Shown here piece after piece: positions 1 through 11,968 of a stretch of 64,000 nt of DNA. Positions within the stretch are counted from its first letter, which is position 1. Each line of letters starts with the position of its first letter. Both the position numbers and the translations under genes were made by a program. The stretch comes from Spirodela intermedia (taxonomy: Eukaryota > Streptophyta > Magnoliopsida > Alismatales > Araceae). The notes below the pieces were generated by a model. That model was not told the DNA's origin and made no database searches. It saw only the letters and a list, made by a program, of their open reading frames with translations. The stretch is from contig LR746278.1 in NCBI GenBank assembly GCA_902729315.2, positions 5,211,411-5,275,410 of the forward strand. Direction: 5' to 3'.

Positions 1-2400
1 TCGCCGCATTACTCTTCGTGTTCTTACTATGTTATTCTCAATGCACGTACCAATATTTCCTTTTGACGCGGTCGTGTTCCACTTCAGTACTGATTCGATT
101 TATTTCGATGATTTTCATTCTTTGATAAGATTAGCCCTTCTACCTGTCATTTCTGCTGATTCTGACCTTGTTTTACACATATCTTTCTGTAGGTACACTT
201 ATTTTATTATTTATTTCCTAGATTTTCATTCATGCGAAGATTTACAAGTTTACCCGCCATTTCTACTAAAACAACTTATTTATGGCATTTATTACCTGTC
301 TTATCAATTGTCTGTTCATGCAATCAAGTCGAGTGTTTATTACGGTTAGAATGAGTGTGTAGATCGAAGATACTCATCGTTAGATTTATCTTTCTTTGGA
401 TGGCTCTACCTTTAGATATCACAGTTGTACACACAGTGGTATTTTCTTTTGCATAAATGTAATAATAACTGAAACAGGCAAGATTCAGTGATGTTGTAAA
501 CATATCTGTGAAAATTTTCAGAGGGTTAGGACGTTTTTCCTCCACAAAATTGCTCAGAACACTTGCCTCGTGAGGTTCAACAACATGTATGAATTATTGC
601 ACTTATATGCCTCATACATAAACCAGGAAAATTTTGATTATATAATATTCTATTGATTGTGAATTATTATTGAAAATTTTATTTTAAATCATAACACCAA
701 CACTTGTAAAACCTAGACTCTTTAAATATATCTACGAGCATTTATATTGTTCTTTGTTGTTATTTTGTTACCATAGTCTGATGTATGGCTGCAATAAAGT
801 CTGCTACCTAATTTGCCATAGAGTTTTATAGTCATGAATCCGATGGTCAATTCTGAAGCCATAAATTTAGTGGTGAGCTCATAAAGGACTTTAGGAAGAT
901 TAGATGTGAGCCAATAATCAACCATAGTACAGGCGGTGTACTTACGATAAGTGCGGCTAGAGATCAACTCTCTTGGAAACTACATTGTAAAAAATAGCTC
1001 TAAATCCAATTAAATAAATGAATATCATGTGTCCTCCCTTTTCACTCCTATACGTTGCGTACTTGGACAAAATATTTTTCTAACACACATATGGTAGAAT
1101 ATATGAGAAACTTTACCGAATGAAAGGTTTGAACGTGATGAGAAAGATGAATGTAATTTGATATGTAATGGAATTCATAATCTTGACACCTACCTATTTG
1201 TAGATCAGTTACATGTTTTCTTACTGAAGGTGATTGAGGCATGTTTATATTATCACATATAAATTGTCGAAGTGTTTATCTCTGTGATATGAGATAGATG
1301 CCTAGTTATTTTCCATTGCCTACAATAGCAAAAGAAGGTAGTATATAATTAGAGAAAAGTGATGCATCACATTAGACAAAATAAATACTCTACCCATTCG
1401 ACCTCTTTTTTGGAGTTACCTTAATCAATTTAAAAGAGAAAATATGTTTTATTTTTAAAGATGGCCAGTAGGTCTGTGTAAATTGATAATATTCGCAATG
1501 ATCAAGCTTTTTGCCATGGTCAGACAGGCGTGCAATTTATATCACTAGCTTGGTTCGATTAGACACCTCTACTAAGATAGAGGAAAGATGAAGATTATGA
1601 CAAATCCACATTCGATGAGATTTCCCAACTCATATTATCAACCAGCTCATGATTGGAAGGTCTTATGCTATAATATGGTGCAAAATCCGGCTGTCATACG
1701 CATAAAGTTGTCACTAAATCTTTATTCGCATCATGCATAACCCAAAAATAGTAACGAGTCGTGTGGGGAGGTGCGCTAGAATGAGCACCACGCCAGAAAC
1801 AGAATCTTGTGGTCCAATGAATGATCCTAGTGGATCTTGAGGAGTATGCGTGGCAAAATGGTGTAGGAGCTGATGATCATGTTTCTGAACTACAGACATC
1901 AATTATCTTATGCACTTGTCGAAGGTAGGAAAAGGCGAGGGAAAAAACTTGTAAGCCTGAGGAATGTTAGGATAAATAAACCTAATGGTTAAGATGAAAG
2001 AACTCCTGAAACCATTGACAGTCAGCGACGAGCCGTAAGGCCAATTAATTTTGAGTTTCATCAAGACATGGTTTTGGGGTTGCACTCGCTTTTTAAAACT
2101 CCCATCGGGAGAGATAAGAACACGTGTTGGAATAATCTCACGTTCTTAGCAGAACCGATGAGTTACTTTAATCGTTCATTCTTCAACGACGACTAACGTT
2201 GTACGAGCACTAAATGTGTAGAGGAGTCGCTTGCATCCGAGATAAGTGAGACTTACGGTACGCATTCCCGACTCTCTTCCCTTCGGCAGCCGGTGAACCC
2301 CCGCGCCCAACGCTAGTCTCGGCGCGCAAAGTTTTCTCTGTGGTGGGACGAGAGTCAAACCGCAAATGTTGAATTGAGCCTATCCGAATGGAACCTAATT
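1..2400. other. AT-rich intergenic stretch, no gene seen
   Basis: No coding region, RNA gene or mobile-element domain is recognisable on either strand. Open frames here are short and have no family resemblance. Bases about 70-320 resemble a second locus at about 22440-22650 and look internally duplicated (entered separately). The last 300 bases become GC-richer as the GH3 gene is approached. Confidence 0.6.
70..320. repeat. Dispersed repeat, copy 1
   Basis: The segment shares the order TTCCACTTCAGTA, then ATTT-rich sequence, TTTTCATTC and TGTCATTTC with the stretch at about 22450-22650. Within this copy the motif GATTTTCATTC followed by CATTTCT occurs twice about 110 bp apart, so it may itself be a diverged tandem pair. 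There is no coding signal. It could be a fragment of an LTR or an unclassified repeat family. Confidence 0.35.
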
Positions 2401-2416
2401 CCAACTGGTTAATAGA

Positions 2417-2564
2417 CTCTCTCTCTCTCTCTCTCTCAGACGTCCCGCGGGACGGTCGCCTAACTATCTACTCCGTCTGTGCGGGGAGCCAGCGCGTATG
2501 GAGCGAAGGGGGAGAGAGAGAGAGAGAGAGAGCGAAAGTGAGAGCGAGAGAGAGATAGAGAGTG
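2417..2564. repeat. CT then GA microsatellite tracts upstream of GH3
   Basis: A (CT)n run occupies 2417-2437 and an imperfect GA/GAGC-rich run occupies about 2511-2564. Such CT/GA tracts are frequent in plant core promoters and 5' leaders. They recur through this window, so no specific regulatory role is claimed. Confidence 0.75.
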
Positions 2565-3105
2565 GGTTCAGGAGTTGGGAATGCATCTTGCTCTGGGTTT
2601 CTCTCGTCTGCTCTCTTTCCTCTCATCCCCCCCTGCTCTCGCTCCATTGCCTATTCATTGAAGAACAGATCGGCCCTCATAAGGTCTGTGTTGCATCGTA
2701 CGATTCTGGAGTAGAGGGGCCGGGGTCCCGGGACGAGAGGTGGTCCTCCCCGGATCCTTAAGGTATACGCAGCCGTCGTTTAAGCCACATATCGCCGGCG
2801 TCTCTCGAAAAAAATATTGTGTACGGTTGCCGTTCGAAAAAATATTGTCCGGTAGGTCGGATGAGTAAAGGAAATGAAATCGGGGAGATGACTGAATGGG
2901 ACTCATGGATTGACCTCCTCTTTGCTTCCCCGCTTGTTCAGGAAGATATTTTTCTTTTCCCCTCCCTTCACCCAACTGGTGGGCTTCTTTCTTTACAAAT
3001 ATAGAAGCGAAGTGCCTGGGTGCGAGGTATTGGAGAAACAAATATATAGGCACCGAGAGAAGGGCCGGGAAGAGGGCGTGAAAGCACAAGAGAGAGCGAG
3101 CGAGA

Positions 3106-3127
3106 GAGACACAGAGACACAGAGACA
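3106..3127. promoter_or_regulatory. Three GAGACA (inverse TGTCTC) elements at 8-bp spacing
   Basis: GAGACA occurs at 3106, 3114 and 3122 as a (GAGACACA)n direct repeat, about 110-130 bp upstream of the GH3 start codon. GAGACA is the reverse complement of the canonical auxin-response element TGTCTC, the binding site of ARF proteins, and GH3 genes are classic auxin-response genes. The element sits in a GA-rich simple-sequence tract, so it may be coincidental. Confidence 0.3.
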
Positions 3128-3167
3128 CAGAGAAAGAATCGTTCTACCAGAGAAACGCCCCGTTTCC

Positions 3168-3412
3168 CAGTGATGGGCACCAGGCAGCGGCAGAACCGAT
3201 CCTCCCAGACGACTATTACCTCTCTATCAAATACTTCATGATGCGCCAGAGTGACGCCCCCTTACCCGGTGATGTACACGACGCAGCGGCGGAACCGGCC
3301 GCCCAGGACGACGGCCGCCCCACGATCGGCATGACCAGCCATAGAGAGGCATTTTTCGCTGGTGACGGGAACGAGAGAACGGGGGAACCGACCTCCCAGG
3401 ACGACGACATTA
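3168..3412 (+). repeat. About 95-bp triplication at the GH3 N-terminus
   Basis: Three diverged units start near 3168, 3265 and 3358. Each carries the order GGTGAYG or GTGATG, then GCGGMRGAACCG or GGGGAACCG, then CTCCCAG or GCCCAG, then GACGAC. Units 2 and 3 are translated in frame as related acidic peptides (GD...EPAAQDD and GD...EPTSQDD). Unit 1 lies in the presumed 5' leader. The duplications lengthen the N-terminus compared with typical JAR1 proteins. Confidence 0.55.
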
Positions 3413-6273
3413 CGGGGTGGTTCGACCGGGTGGCGGAGAAGGCCGGTTTCGTGCAGGCAGAGACGCTGAGGCGCATCATTGAGATCAACCGGGGTACGGA
3501 GTACCTGAGAAGGTGGCTGGGGGAGGACCTTCGCCTTGAGGACCTGGAGCTAGAGGAGCTAGAGACAGTCTACAGCTCTCTGGTGCCCCTCGCCTCCCAT
3601 GCAGACTTTGAACCTTATATTCAGAGAATCGTCGACGGCGACGCCAGCCCCATCCTCACAAGGGATACTATCGCCACCATTTCTCTCAGGTATCTGAATC
3701 TTCTCTACTAATTCGGTCATATGGTTGCGGCGTCCACCCTTCAGCTCTTCAAGCTAGCAGCAGCCCACAGAGCCAGGTCTGTAGCCAAAAGCAACATTTC
3801 CCACCCCCCACCCAGAGCATTAGAAAGTCCAACCGCACATCTCATAATCGATCTGATCATCTATCTTATGTCTGTTGCGTTGAGCAGGGTCTTCCCCATC
3901 AGAGCAGGGGGTAGGATTCTGGAATTCATCTACGGCAGCCAGCGGCACCAGACGAGAGGCGGCGTCACTGTGGGCACGGCCACCACCCACTTCTACGCAA
4001 GCGAGGAGTTCAAGATCAAGCAGAGAACCACCAAGTCCTTCACTTGTAGCCCGCGGGAGACGATCCTTGCCGGGGACTACAAACAGACTACCTACTGCCA
4101 CCTCCTCCTCGGCCTTGTCCACTGCGACCATGTCGAGTTCGTCACCTCCACCTTTGCCTACAGCATAGTCCAAGCCTTCGCGGCCTTGGAGGAGCTGTGG
4201 CCGGAGATTTGCCAGGACATTAAAACCGGAGGCCTCAGCCAGGTGAAAGTCACCTCCCCCAACGTCCGGAGGGCCGTCCTTGAGGTAGTATCCCCCGACC
4301 CGTCTCTCGCTCGCAGGATTAAATCCACGTGCAAGGAACTCCAGGCGGTAGACTGGCAGGGCGTAGTCCCGGCGCTGTGGCCCAACGCCAAGTATATCTA
4401 CTCCATCATGACCGGATCGATGCTGCCGTATCTGAAGAAACTGCGGCACTACGCGGGAAGCCTCCCACTTGTGGGAGCTGATTATGGTTCCTCTGAGAGC
4501 TGGATTGGTGTGAACCTGGAGCCATCCAATCCGCCAGAGAGGGTCACTTTCACGGTGATCCCTACCCTCGCTTACTTTGAGTTTATACGTCTGAGAAGGC
4601 ACCCGCTGCAGCACGCGAACCAACTTGGGTGGACTGAGGGATCAGGAGCCGTGGACCCTAGGGTTGCCGACGATTTTGTGGAAGATGAACCGGTGCCCCT
4701 GAGCAAGGTCAAGGTGGGCCAGGAATACGAGCTCGTCCTCACCACCTTCACAGGTTCGATACTCGTTCCTCCGTCATTCACTCTTTTACCGTCCCACAAT
4801 TCATACCACACAGCAACGAAAATGGGAACGAAAAATCTGAAGTTGGGCTGCACCTCTCCACCTGAAGATTTGGAAACGGGCGAAGGTAGCCGTTTCTTTC
4901 TGCCATTGACACCCCAGACAACCTTCAAAAAATGCGCATTAGATATGCATCCCCTAACACTAGCGGCGACGAGGTTGTCGAAGGATGGATGGCGGTGGGT
5001 GGGGGGCCGAGGGAGAGAGAGAGAGAGAGACCACCTGTTTCTGTCATCGACCTTTGCTCTCCCACTGCGCCATGACTCCTCGACTTTGTTTGACTTCATA
5101 TAGGCCACGCTAAGATGAATTCGTAATTGCCTTATTAGCGAGTCCTTCCAGTGAGGACAATCGTATAAGGGGTTTTGAAACGAACGGCCTCAGTACAAGG
5201 GAAGAATTCCTTAAGTTCCCAGAAGATGTTTCATGAACCCTCGTCACTTCTTCTCTTTCCGACATATCATTTTTGCCCACCTTCCGTGTGCTATCCCGAT
5301 TTGCACCTTTCTTGCTCACAGTTGCCTGATACAGAAACATCTTCTGGGATTCTTAAATCTCCTCGTTTATTGCTTTTTTAATCGTATCCCGGCCTTCATT
5401 AATGTAGACGTGACGGCCAGGTGGCCCCTGGCTGACGCATCTCCTCGTTTCGTCTCACCGAAAACTAATTTGAGGATTTAGAGTGAACACTTTTAAATGC
5501 CTTAATGGACGGTTCCTTTGTGTGTGATGAGTCTCTGACATATGGCGTGGGTGTCTTCCCGAGCAGCATGAGCCCTAGAGACACGTCATTATCCAGTGAT
5601 CTGCATTCGACCTCTGCTTTTCACGTTAATGGCATGTGTATCTCCCCGTGTGCCTCTCTCACATACAGATCCTGGTATTATCATCCAATGCTTGAGCAAC
5701 TCGTCTCGATTTCTCCATGTCGCAGGACTGTACAGGTACAAGCTCGGAGACGTGGTGGAGGTGACGAGTTTCTACAAGGGCTCCCCCCAACTGAGCTTCG
5801 TCTGCCGGAGGAAGCTCATCCTCACCGTGAACATCGACAAGAGCACGGAGAAAGACTTGCAGCTGGCCGTGGAGAAGGCCTCTCGCTTGCTGGCCGGAGC
5901 GAGATCCGAACTGATCGATTTCACCAGTCACGCGATCGTCGGAGACGGCGCGCAGAAGCGAGGGCACTACGTTGTCTACTGGGAGGTGAAGGGGGAGGCG
6001 GACGAAGATGTGCTGCAGGAGTGCTGTCGAGTGATGGACCTGGCATTCACCGACTACGGCTACGTGGTGTCGAGGCGATGTGGCTCCATCGGACCGCTGG
6101 AGCTCCGGGTGGTGGAGAGGGGCACCTTCAAGAAGATACTGGACTGCTTTGTAGGCAATGGGGGAACCTTGGGGCAGTTCAAGACCCCACGGTGCACCAG
6201 CAACCAGGTGCTCCTCCTGATCCTCGACCGGCGCACCCGGCGGCAGTTCTGGAGCACCGCCTACGAACCCTGA
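3238..6273 (+). CDS. JAR1-type GH3 acyl-acid-amido synthetase; ATP motif I deleted, probable pseudogene
   Basis: GH3 enzymes adenylate an acyl acid (JAR1 uses jasmonate) and conjugate it to an amino acid in the cytosol. I see exon 1 at 3238-3689, a truncated exon 2 at about 3721-3776, exon 3 at 3888-4753 and exon 4 at 5726-6273. Introns 3777-3887 and 4754-5725 are clean GT-AG. Exon 1 holds the N-terminal helix and PYIQRIVDGD...ISL. Exon 3 holds GGVTVGTATTHFY, PALWPNAKYIYSIMTGSM, YGSSESW (motif II, usually SSEGW) and YFEF. Exon 4 holds YRYKLGDVV (motif III), VCRRKLILTVNIDK, GHYVVYWE and the QFKTPRC C-terminus. The motif I segment (SSGTSxG...P) after ISL is absent. In its place are 31 bases starting with an intron donor and containing an in-frame TAA at 3709. 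Exon 1 also has an acidic N-terminal extension, and exon 3 has an extra segment of about 25 residues before the DEPVPL stretch. Family identity is firm; loss of adenylation activity is inferred. Confidence 0.88.
4754..5725 (+). other. Last intron of the GH3 gene
   Basis: The donor ACAG|GTTCG at 4753/4754 and acceptor CGCAG|GACTG at 5725/5726 join ...TTFTG to LYRYKLGDVV without a frame shift, as in JAR1-type proteins. The intron is about 970 bp. It contains a short GA run at about 5013-5029 and no recognisable element. Confidence 0.85.
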
Positions 6274-9005
6274 GAAGCCCTTCTCCCCGTCGCGTGCGTC
6301 GCCGGAGGGCGAGTGGGGACGGGTACCTTCCAGCTGTCACCGGAGACAAGACAGGCCTTGTGACGAGCTGCAACAGTGTTCCCACTAGCGCTGCGTACCA
6401 AACCCAGGCCGTCTGATCGGAACTTACAAAACCAGGTTGCAGACCGGGGGCTGGGGTCTCATGCAAGCTGTTATACCGCGTAATTCGCTATTTTCGGCTC
6501 GAAACGGACAGCTGGCGGCTCGGGGCAGTCGGTGGCGCCTAGTGTCTGCCTTTATGGGTTTCCAGCCAGCTTGAACACGCCGTGGAAGCGAGAGATGCCT
6601 GGACGGATTCGACGATTTGACAGGAGCATCATCCATGTCTCTCACGGCTGTTATCATCTGCTGTCCCGCCAGTTTAGTGTTTCGGCCGCCCTACTTTTCA
6701 ACATCACCTCAAGCGCACGTGACAATAACGTACCACCACGAACCCCCGATTTGGGGGCGTTGACTGTGCTACCCGGTTCCCGAGGGCCGCTGTCAAAGGA
6801 TCGGGACGCGATAGGCGGATAGCTTAGCGATCATCGGCGGCGACGACAGATCAAGGATACAAGTTCTAAAACTCATGGACTCCCTGAAAATGGCCGACTA
6901 TTATGACACAGATACTTGCGGTCTCAGTCTTCTTGCAATATGAATATCGCATCTTCAGGAGATCTAAACCCACCACACTTAAGAACTTGCATGCCAAAAA
7001 TATGCGTATAACACGAGAATAACAATTAAATCTAAAGGTATTTCAACAATTTTTTCGTAATAACAATTAAAAAAATGTCATCGGTGACTTCTCCCTCTCT
7101 CCTCACAAAATTGCCTGGTCGTATGAGGAAAGGCCGTCAAGAACAAGAGCACGTGTGGAGAGTCTCCAAAAAATATTGACATGTCAATTGGTGCAAGCTC
7201 CATCCGTCATTAGATTTTCTACAATTCCTTTGATTGTCATACATATTTTTTCTTATTTCCTTTCTTCCTTACACATTTGTAGGAAACAAGAAGGCTCAAA
7301 AGATGCATGTCAAAAGTTTCAAACGGCTCAGCAGGCTAATAAAGACGCAAAACAGTAAGATGTTGAAGGCCGTACTAAGACTTATATTGGTTGCCCATTA
7401 GCCATAAAAACACGCTTTCTTTGAGTAGTCACAACAATAGTTACTGCGTTTTATCTAGGAATTTTCCTACTTTCAGCCTTCAATGGATATACAACTACTT
7501 CATGGCCTGTTTAATGAGCCATGGACCGTAAAATGGAGACATTTTCCGACGAATACAGAAATAATCTTTCATATCCTCCTGGAGAATTCAGGGCGGCTCA
7601 TCATGCCGTGCATTTGAAAATTCCAGATATCATTCCTCGCGGATTCAAGGTATAATTTCTACCTACCCAAGTTCCCCCCATCATTAACATGCATTCAATT
7701 CTGAGTTGCGACCTATGCAAATTTGCCATACACAGTTAAGGGATTTGTAATCAGTCGATTATCTCAATTATAGAGATTCTTGATTAGACTAAGAATGAAT
7801 GACGACCGAAGGTGAGCCGTTCTCACGACTATGTTCACTTAACTGCTCTCATTAAACTAGTTAATTATGGAATGAAGCCTTGGAAATGCTTTCCTTCCTT
7901 TTTTCCATCTCATGACTCAGGCTGATCATCTCCCCCATTTTGTTCATCATCAAAGGGGGAGCCCAGAGTGAACATAAAACTCAGTCGGTCTAAGCCCATG
8001 CACGTTCCTTGACAGTGGCTGTTCCGCCTGTTATCCAGGATCTTCCATCCCCTACGCCTTCAAGTCTTCCTTGAATGTATGGGTTTATCAGGTAAGGTCA
8101 AGGGACGTACTGGCAGACATTGGAGGATGTAAGGGTCCATGAGAGCCACATTCATCATCAACGGAGCCCGTTACCACTGCACCCATCTCCATTGATACCT
8201 TTAATTAACTGACCTGTGTTAAGGCCGACTCGCCCAACGGTCACTGCCAAATTCTGAGCTAACAAACGGGAAAAAGTATAGTGAAATGACTCGTGGAGAT
8301 AAACTAATCGCTAAATTCGCCGCCTCCACCAATTTGTGAGAAAATCATCAAATGTGCAGATTTCTTTGACGAATCAATGCAACTGTCACTACAGCGCTCC
8401 GTACACAGTTTCCATGACCCCATGGGGTTGGATGTAAATCAATGATAGAGATAGTTTCTGAGCCCACACCCGCTCATATTCGACCTTTTGGATTGCTCTC
8501 ACTCCTCCATGAAGGGAACCGGGCGTTCCTTTGATATCCTGCAGTCAACAGAAAAGCCATCAACTTTATATATATAAATATAACAAACGTTCCTTGGTTG
8601 CACAAGAAGAAAGTGGAGGAGCCACACACAGTTATGCCACTCACCTCCTACTCAGGTAGACGAGCTTCTTTTGTCTCTGGTGGCGTATCCTCTATAGAGG
8701 GACTTGGAGAGAGGGATGCATATACTCCTTGCGATCTGTTGACCATTTCAAATGGCATCATAATGCAGGAAAAGGAGAGGTCCGAAAGAAGGGGATGATT
8801 TCAGTTGGGATAAAGTAGGCACCTAGGATAAATTTTCTCGTCTACAATCTATCGGTACTTAGTAAAGCCCTCCAAGGAGCAGCTCGTACTTTTCCTAATA
8901 AAATTAGCTTTGCATACACAAGTCAATTGTAGTAGAACAACTGATGTAATACCTCTCCCTTCATCTTCATACACCTGATTATCAAGTGTTTGCCCCTCAG
9001 GATAT
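6274..9005. other. Intergenic, no gene seen
   Basis: 6274-6840 is moderately GC-rich and probably covers the GH3 3' region. The rest is ordinary AT-rich DNA with no frame I can assign. If the - strand gene at 19829-21248 was split by the retrotransposon, its remaining exon(s) should lie here, but I could not identify one. Confidence 0.55.
9001..9005. repeat. Target-site duplication (left) of the gypsy element
   Basis: GATAT immediately precedes the left LTR. AATAT follows the right LTR at 19591-19595. They match at four of five bases, as expected for an old 5-bp duplication. Confidence 0.55.
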
Positions 9006-10663
9006 TGGTGTGCACTTGTCGTTGTGTTTAAATGTATACTATATAATAATATTTATAACTAAGACTTAATAAAATACTAGTATAGAAGTAAGTCTTAGGT
9101 CAAACATAGAGAGAGTGATTAATCTATCGTGAAAACAAATTTAATTGTATATAAAGTGATTTTAATATTTTATTAATACTCAACAGAAATAATAAAATAG
9201 AGGGATGAGGTGAGAAGAATAAAAGAAGGAAAGTAGAGAAAAGGAAGGAGGAAAAGAGAGAGAGAAGAGAGAAAGGGAGAGATCTCACAAGAGATAGAGA
9301 GAGAAGAGAGGTCTCAGGAGAGAGGGAGAGAAAGAAATAAGATGAAAATGAAGGAAGAGAGAAATACGATCAACCCATTTTTTTGGACAAATTTGTGTCC
9401 GAAGATTCACACACGTGACATGAGGTCAGCCGTGAATGTCTCCAGCTTGTTTTAATCATTGAACGTTCATTAATCAGCCTTTAATCATAGTGATTTTGCA
9501 TTCGAAAATAAAAAAATACTCATTATTTGTAAAATATTGGGAACCTGATTCAACTACAAAAATCAATAGAAAACAAGTTGAAAATTATCTTAACTTAATC
9601 TTAGACGAGTTTCAGAGGATTCAAAAGAATAAGGAAGATCATTTATCAAGTTTTGAATTAGTTCTATTCATTTCAATCAAAATGTGCATGAAACGGAAAT
9701 AGCTTGCTGTAAAATATAAATAAATGACAAAAGTAGGTAAGTAAATACTGAAAATAAGAAATAAATCGTTGCCCAAGTTTAGTCTGCCTCTTGGGCAACT
9801 AGAGACACCGGTGTGGTGGCTTGGTTTCGTTCAGCCGTGCCACACCACGCTGGAAGTTATAGAAGTATCATTCGGAAATGCTACACTACTTGCTGGAGAG
9901 ATCCACTGAAAAAAGGGTTGACCACACTGTCACTATTGTTCTTGGTACCGTAGCACCTCCATACCTATCAAATCAGCCTTTAAGGCCATGTGCGTGCTGA
10001 GCGGTGTCAGATTCACAAACTACTGATGGATCACTTTATGCATCTGATATCGTGGTGGTTTGCGAGTCGCAGAATTAAGTAAATTGGATGATGTGGCTAT
10101 CTGCATACCGCTAGATCACACCGTGCTCCAGATGGCTGCGCTAAAACATATGAAAATATTTAGCCCCACATCAGAAATATTTCAGAACATATGCCGAATA
10201 TAAACTAAAAGTATATCTCTTAGTAGAGATCCCTTCTCTCGAAATAAAATAATGTCTAGGACCATCTTGAGAGAAGGCAATAAGGTGGTTTGCCCTCGTG
10301 CATGCACGTGTGTATGGGCACTCCTTGCCCCACAACCAGTTGGCCACCGGGATGTGGAAGGGGAGTGGTGCACACATGCACAGAGCAAGGCCTTCGCCAC
10401 TTGAGCCCAACTCGTAGCTCCCCTAGTCTAGGTCTACCCACTCGACTATTGTTCCCCCTCTAGGTCAGTTGCCAAGTGACAGCTTGCCAATAGGCAGAAG
10501 AATTTTTATATTTTAAATTTTTTACTTTAATAATTAAAAATTACGCTAAGTATTCTAACTTTAGACTTTTAAAATTAATAATATATCCTATATTTATTCT
10601 ACAAGTTAACAAAATAAAATCAAATAATAAAACTAATTAAAACACATAAATCTAGCTTTAAGA
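9006..10663 (-). repeat. Left LTR (3' LTR of the - strand gypsy element)
   Basis: The LTR starts TGGTGTGCAC and is alignable throughout to 17720-19590. Shared landmarks include TATTTATAACTAAGACTT, a GA-rich block, the CTCTTGGGCAACT block and AACACATAAATCTAGC near the right end. Its right edge (about 10663) is followed by AATACCCCCAAC, a polypurine tract on the - strand. It lacks about 250 bp present in the other LTR. Confidence 0.88.
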
Positions 10664-10946
10664 AATACCCCCAACTTTGAAATTTGCTAGTCCCTAGCAA
10701 TAAGCAAAAAACTTACAAAGTTAAAACTATTTATTAATTATTTTACATGAATTATTTATTTTCTCATTTTTTCACTAGAGATGGCATTCAAATAAATATT
10801 CAGATGTTCATGTGATTCGAAATAGTTTCCTACAAGATCAACAAAAAAAAATGTTTCCATATCCAAATGAACTATTTCAAAAAATATTCATCTTAACTTT
10901 CATTCTAGATTCGTGCACCCAAGTAGCGTATTCCATTTGTCTCTTC

Positions 10947-11033
<87 letters not shown>

Positions 11034-11968
11034 AACATCATAAGTAGGTAGCTTTGCCCATATAGCTTATTTTTCATGTCTAAATCTCACATGTGGAAAG
11101 CCTCCATGAGACAAGTGGGAAATCCCCATAGAAGCATTTGCACTCACTTTTAGTTATTTTTTATTTTACATCTTGTCCTAGTCTCACATATACAAAAGTC
11201 TCTATGGGACAAGTGAGAAATCCCCATATATATTTTTTTCGTGAGTTGGGTCTTACACTCTACCATATAGTGATTTGATTATATATATAAGACAAATGGT
11301 CAACTACTTAGGATTTCTCATATTAAGAATGTCTAGCTTCCAATAATTTTATACAATTTCAACCTCATCACATCTAACTTCATGATTCCTACTAATTCAA
11401 AATGTCAATTCATAACATATGATCATGATCATCAAGATATAGTCTGAAAATATTTCATCCTTCAATGTATTACATTTTTTTTCTATCACTTGAAGTCACT
11501 AAATCTAGCACACTTTAACCTTCATACTTAAATGAATTTACCATCTTATAGGAAAAATATAGAAATCTATGAATTCATCAATACTCGTTTTAAATTTTCC
11601 TTCTATGCTAATTATTTATGAAATAAATCTAACTGAATTTTCTTTGCTCCCCCCAATTAAAATCGGAATTGTCTAGAATGACATGAAATATATTATCAAA
11701 TTAAACTGCACAGCAAAAGATATATACTCATAAATCAGCAAGTATAACATGATAAAACATAAATGTATGAGGTACTACTGAAATTAAAATAATCAGCAAC
11801 GAAATTCTAAGTTTATTAACTAAAAAACACAAATTAAATTCTGCAACACTAAAATTATTGGGTTGCCTCCCAATCAGTGATAAGTTTAGTGTCTTCAGCC
11901 GAACACATGTAAGCTTAGATCAATTCTAAGAAATCTACTCTTTCAATTTCTTTTTCTTATTCAAGTTC
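10664..11968 (-). other. Non-coding 3' internal region of the gypsy element
   Basis: This stretch of about 1.3 kb lies between the end of integrase and the 3' LTR. No envelope-like or other frame is recognisable. It carries a long ATT microsatellite at 10948-11033. Two similar segments (about 11085-11140 and 11185-11245) share CTCACAT..., CTCYATG(G/A)GACAAGTG and GAAATCCCCATA, so they are a local duplication. Confidence 0.6.
10948..11033. repeat. (TTA/ATT)n microsatellite
   Basis: About 28 ATT units with one interruption (TAG at about 10989). It produces artefactual poly-isoleucine frames on both strands. Confidence 0.95.

Noticed and set aside
3820-4623. A 267-codon - strand frame over the GH3 gene
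   Set aside because: Shadow frame of GC-rich exon 3; the + strand is clearly GH3.
10812-11077. Poly-isoleucine frames on both strands
   Set aside because: Produced by the ATT microsatellite.
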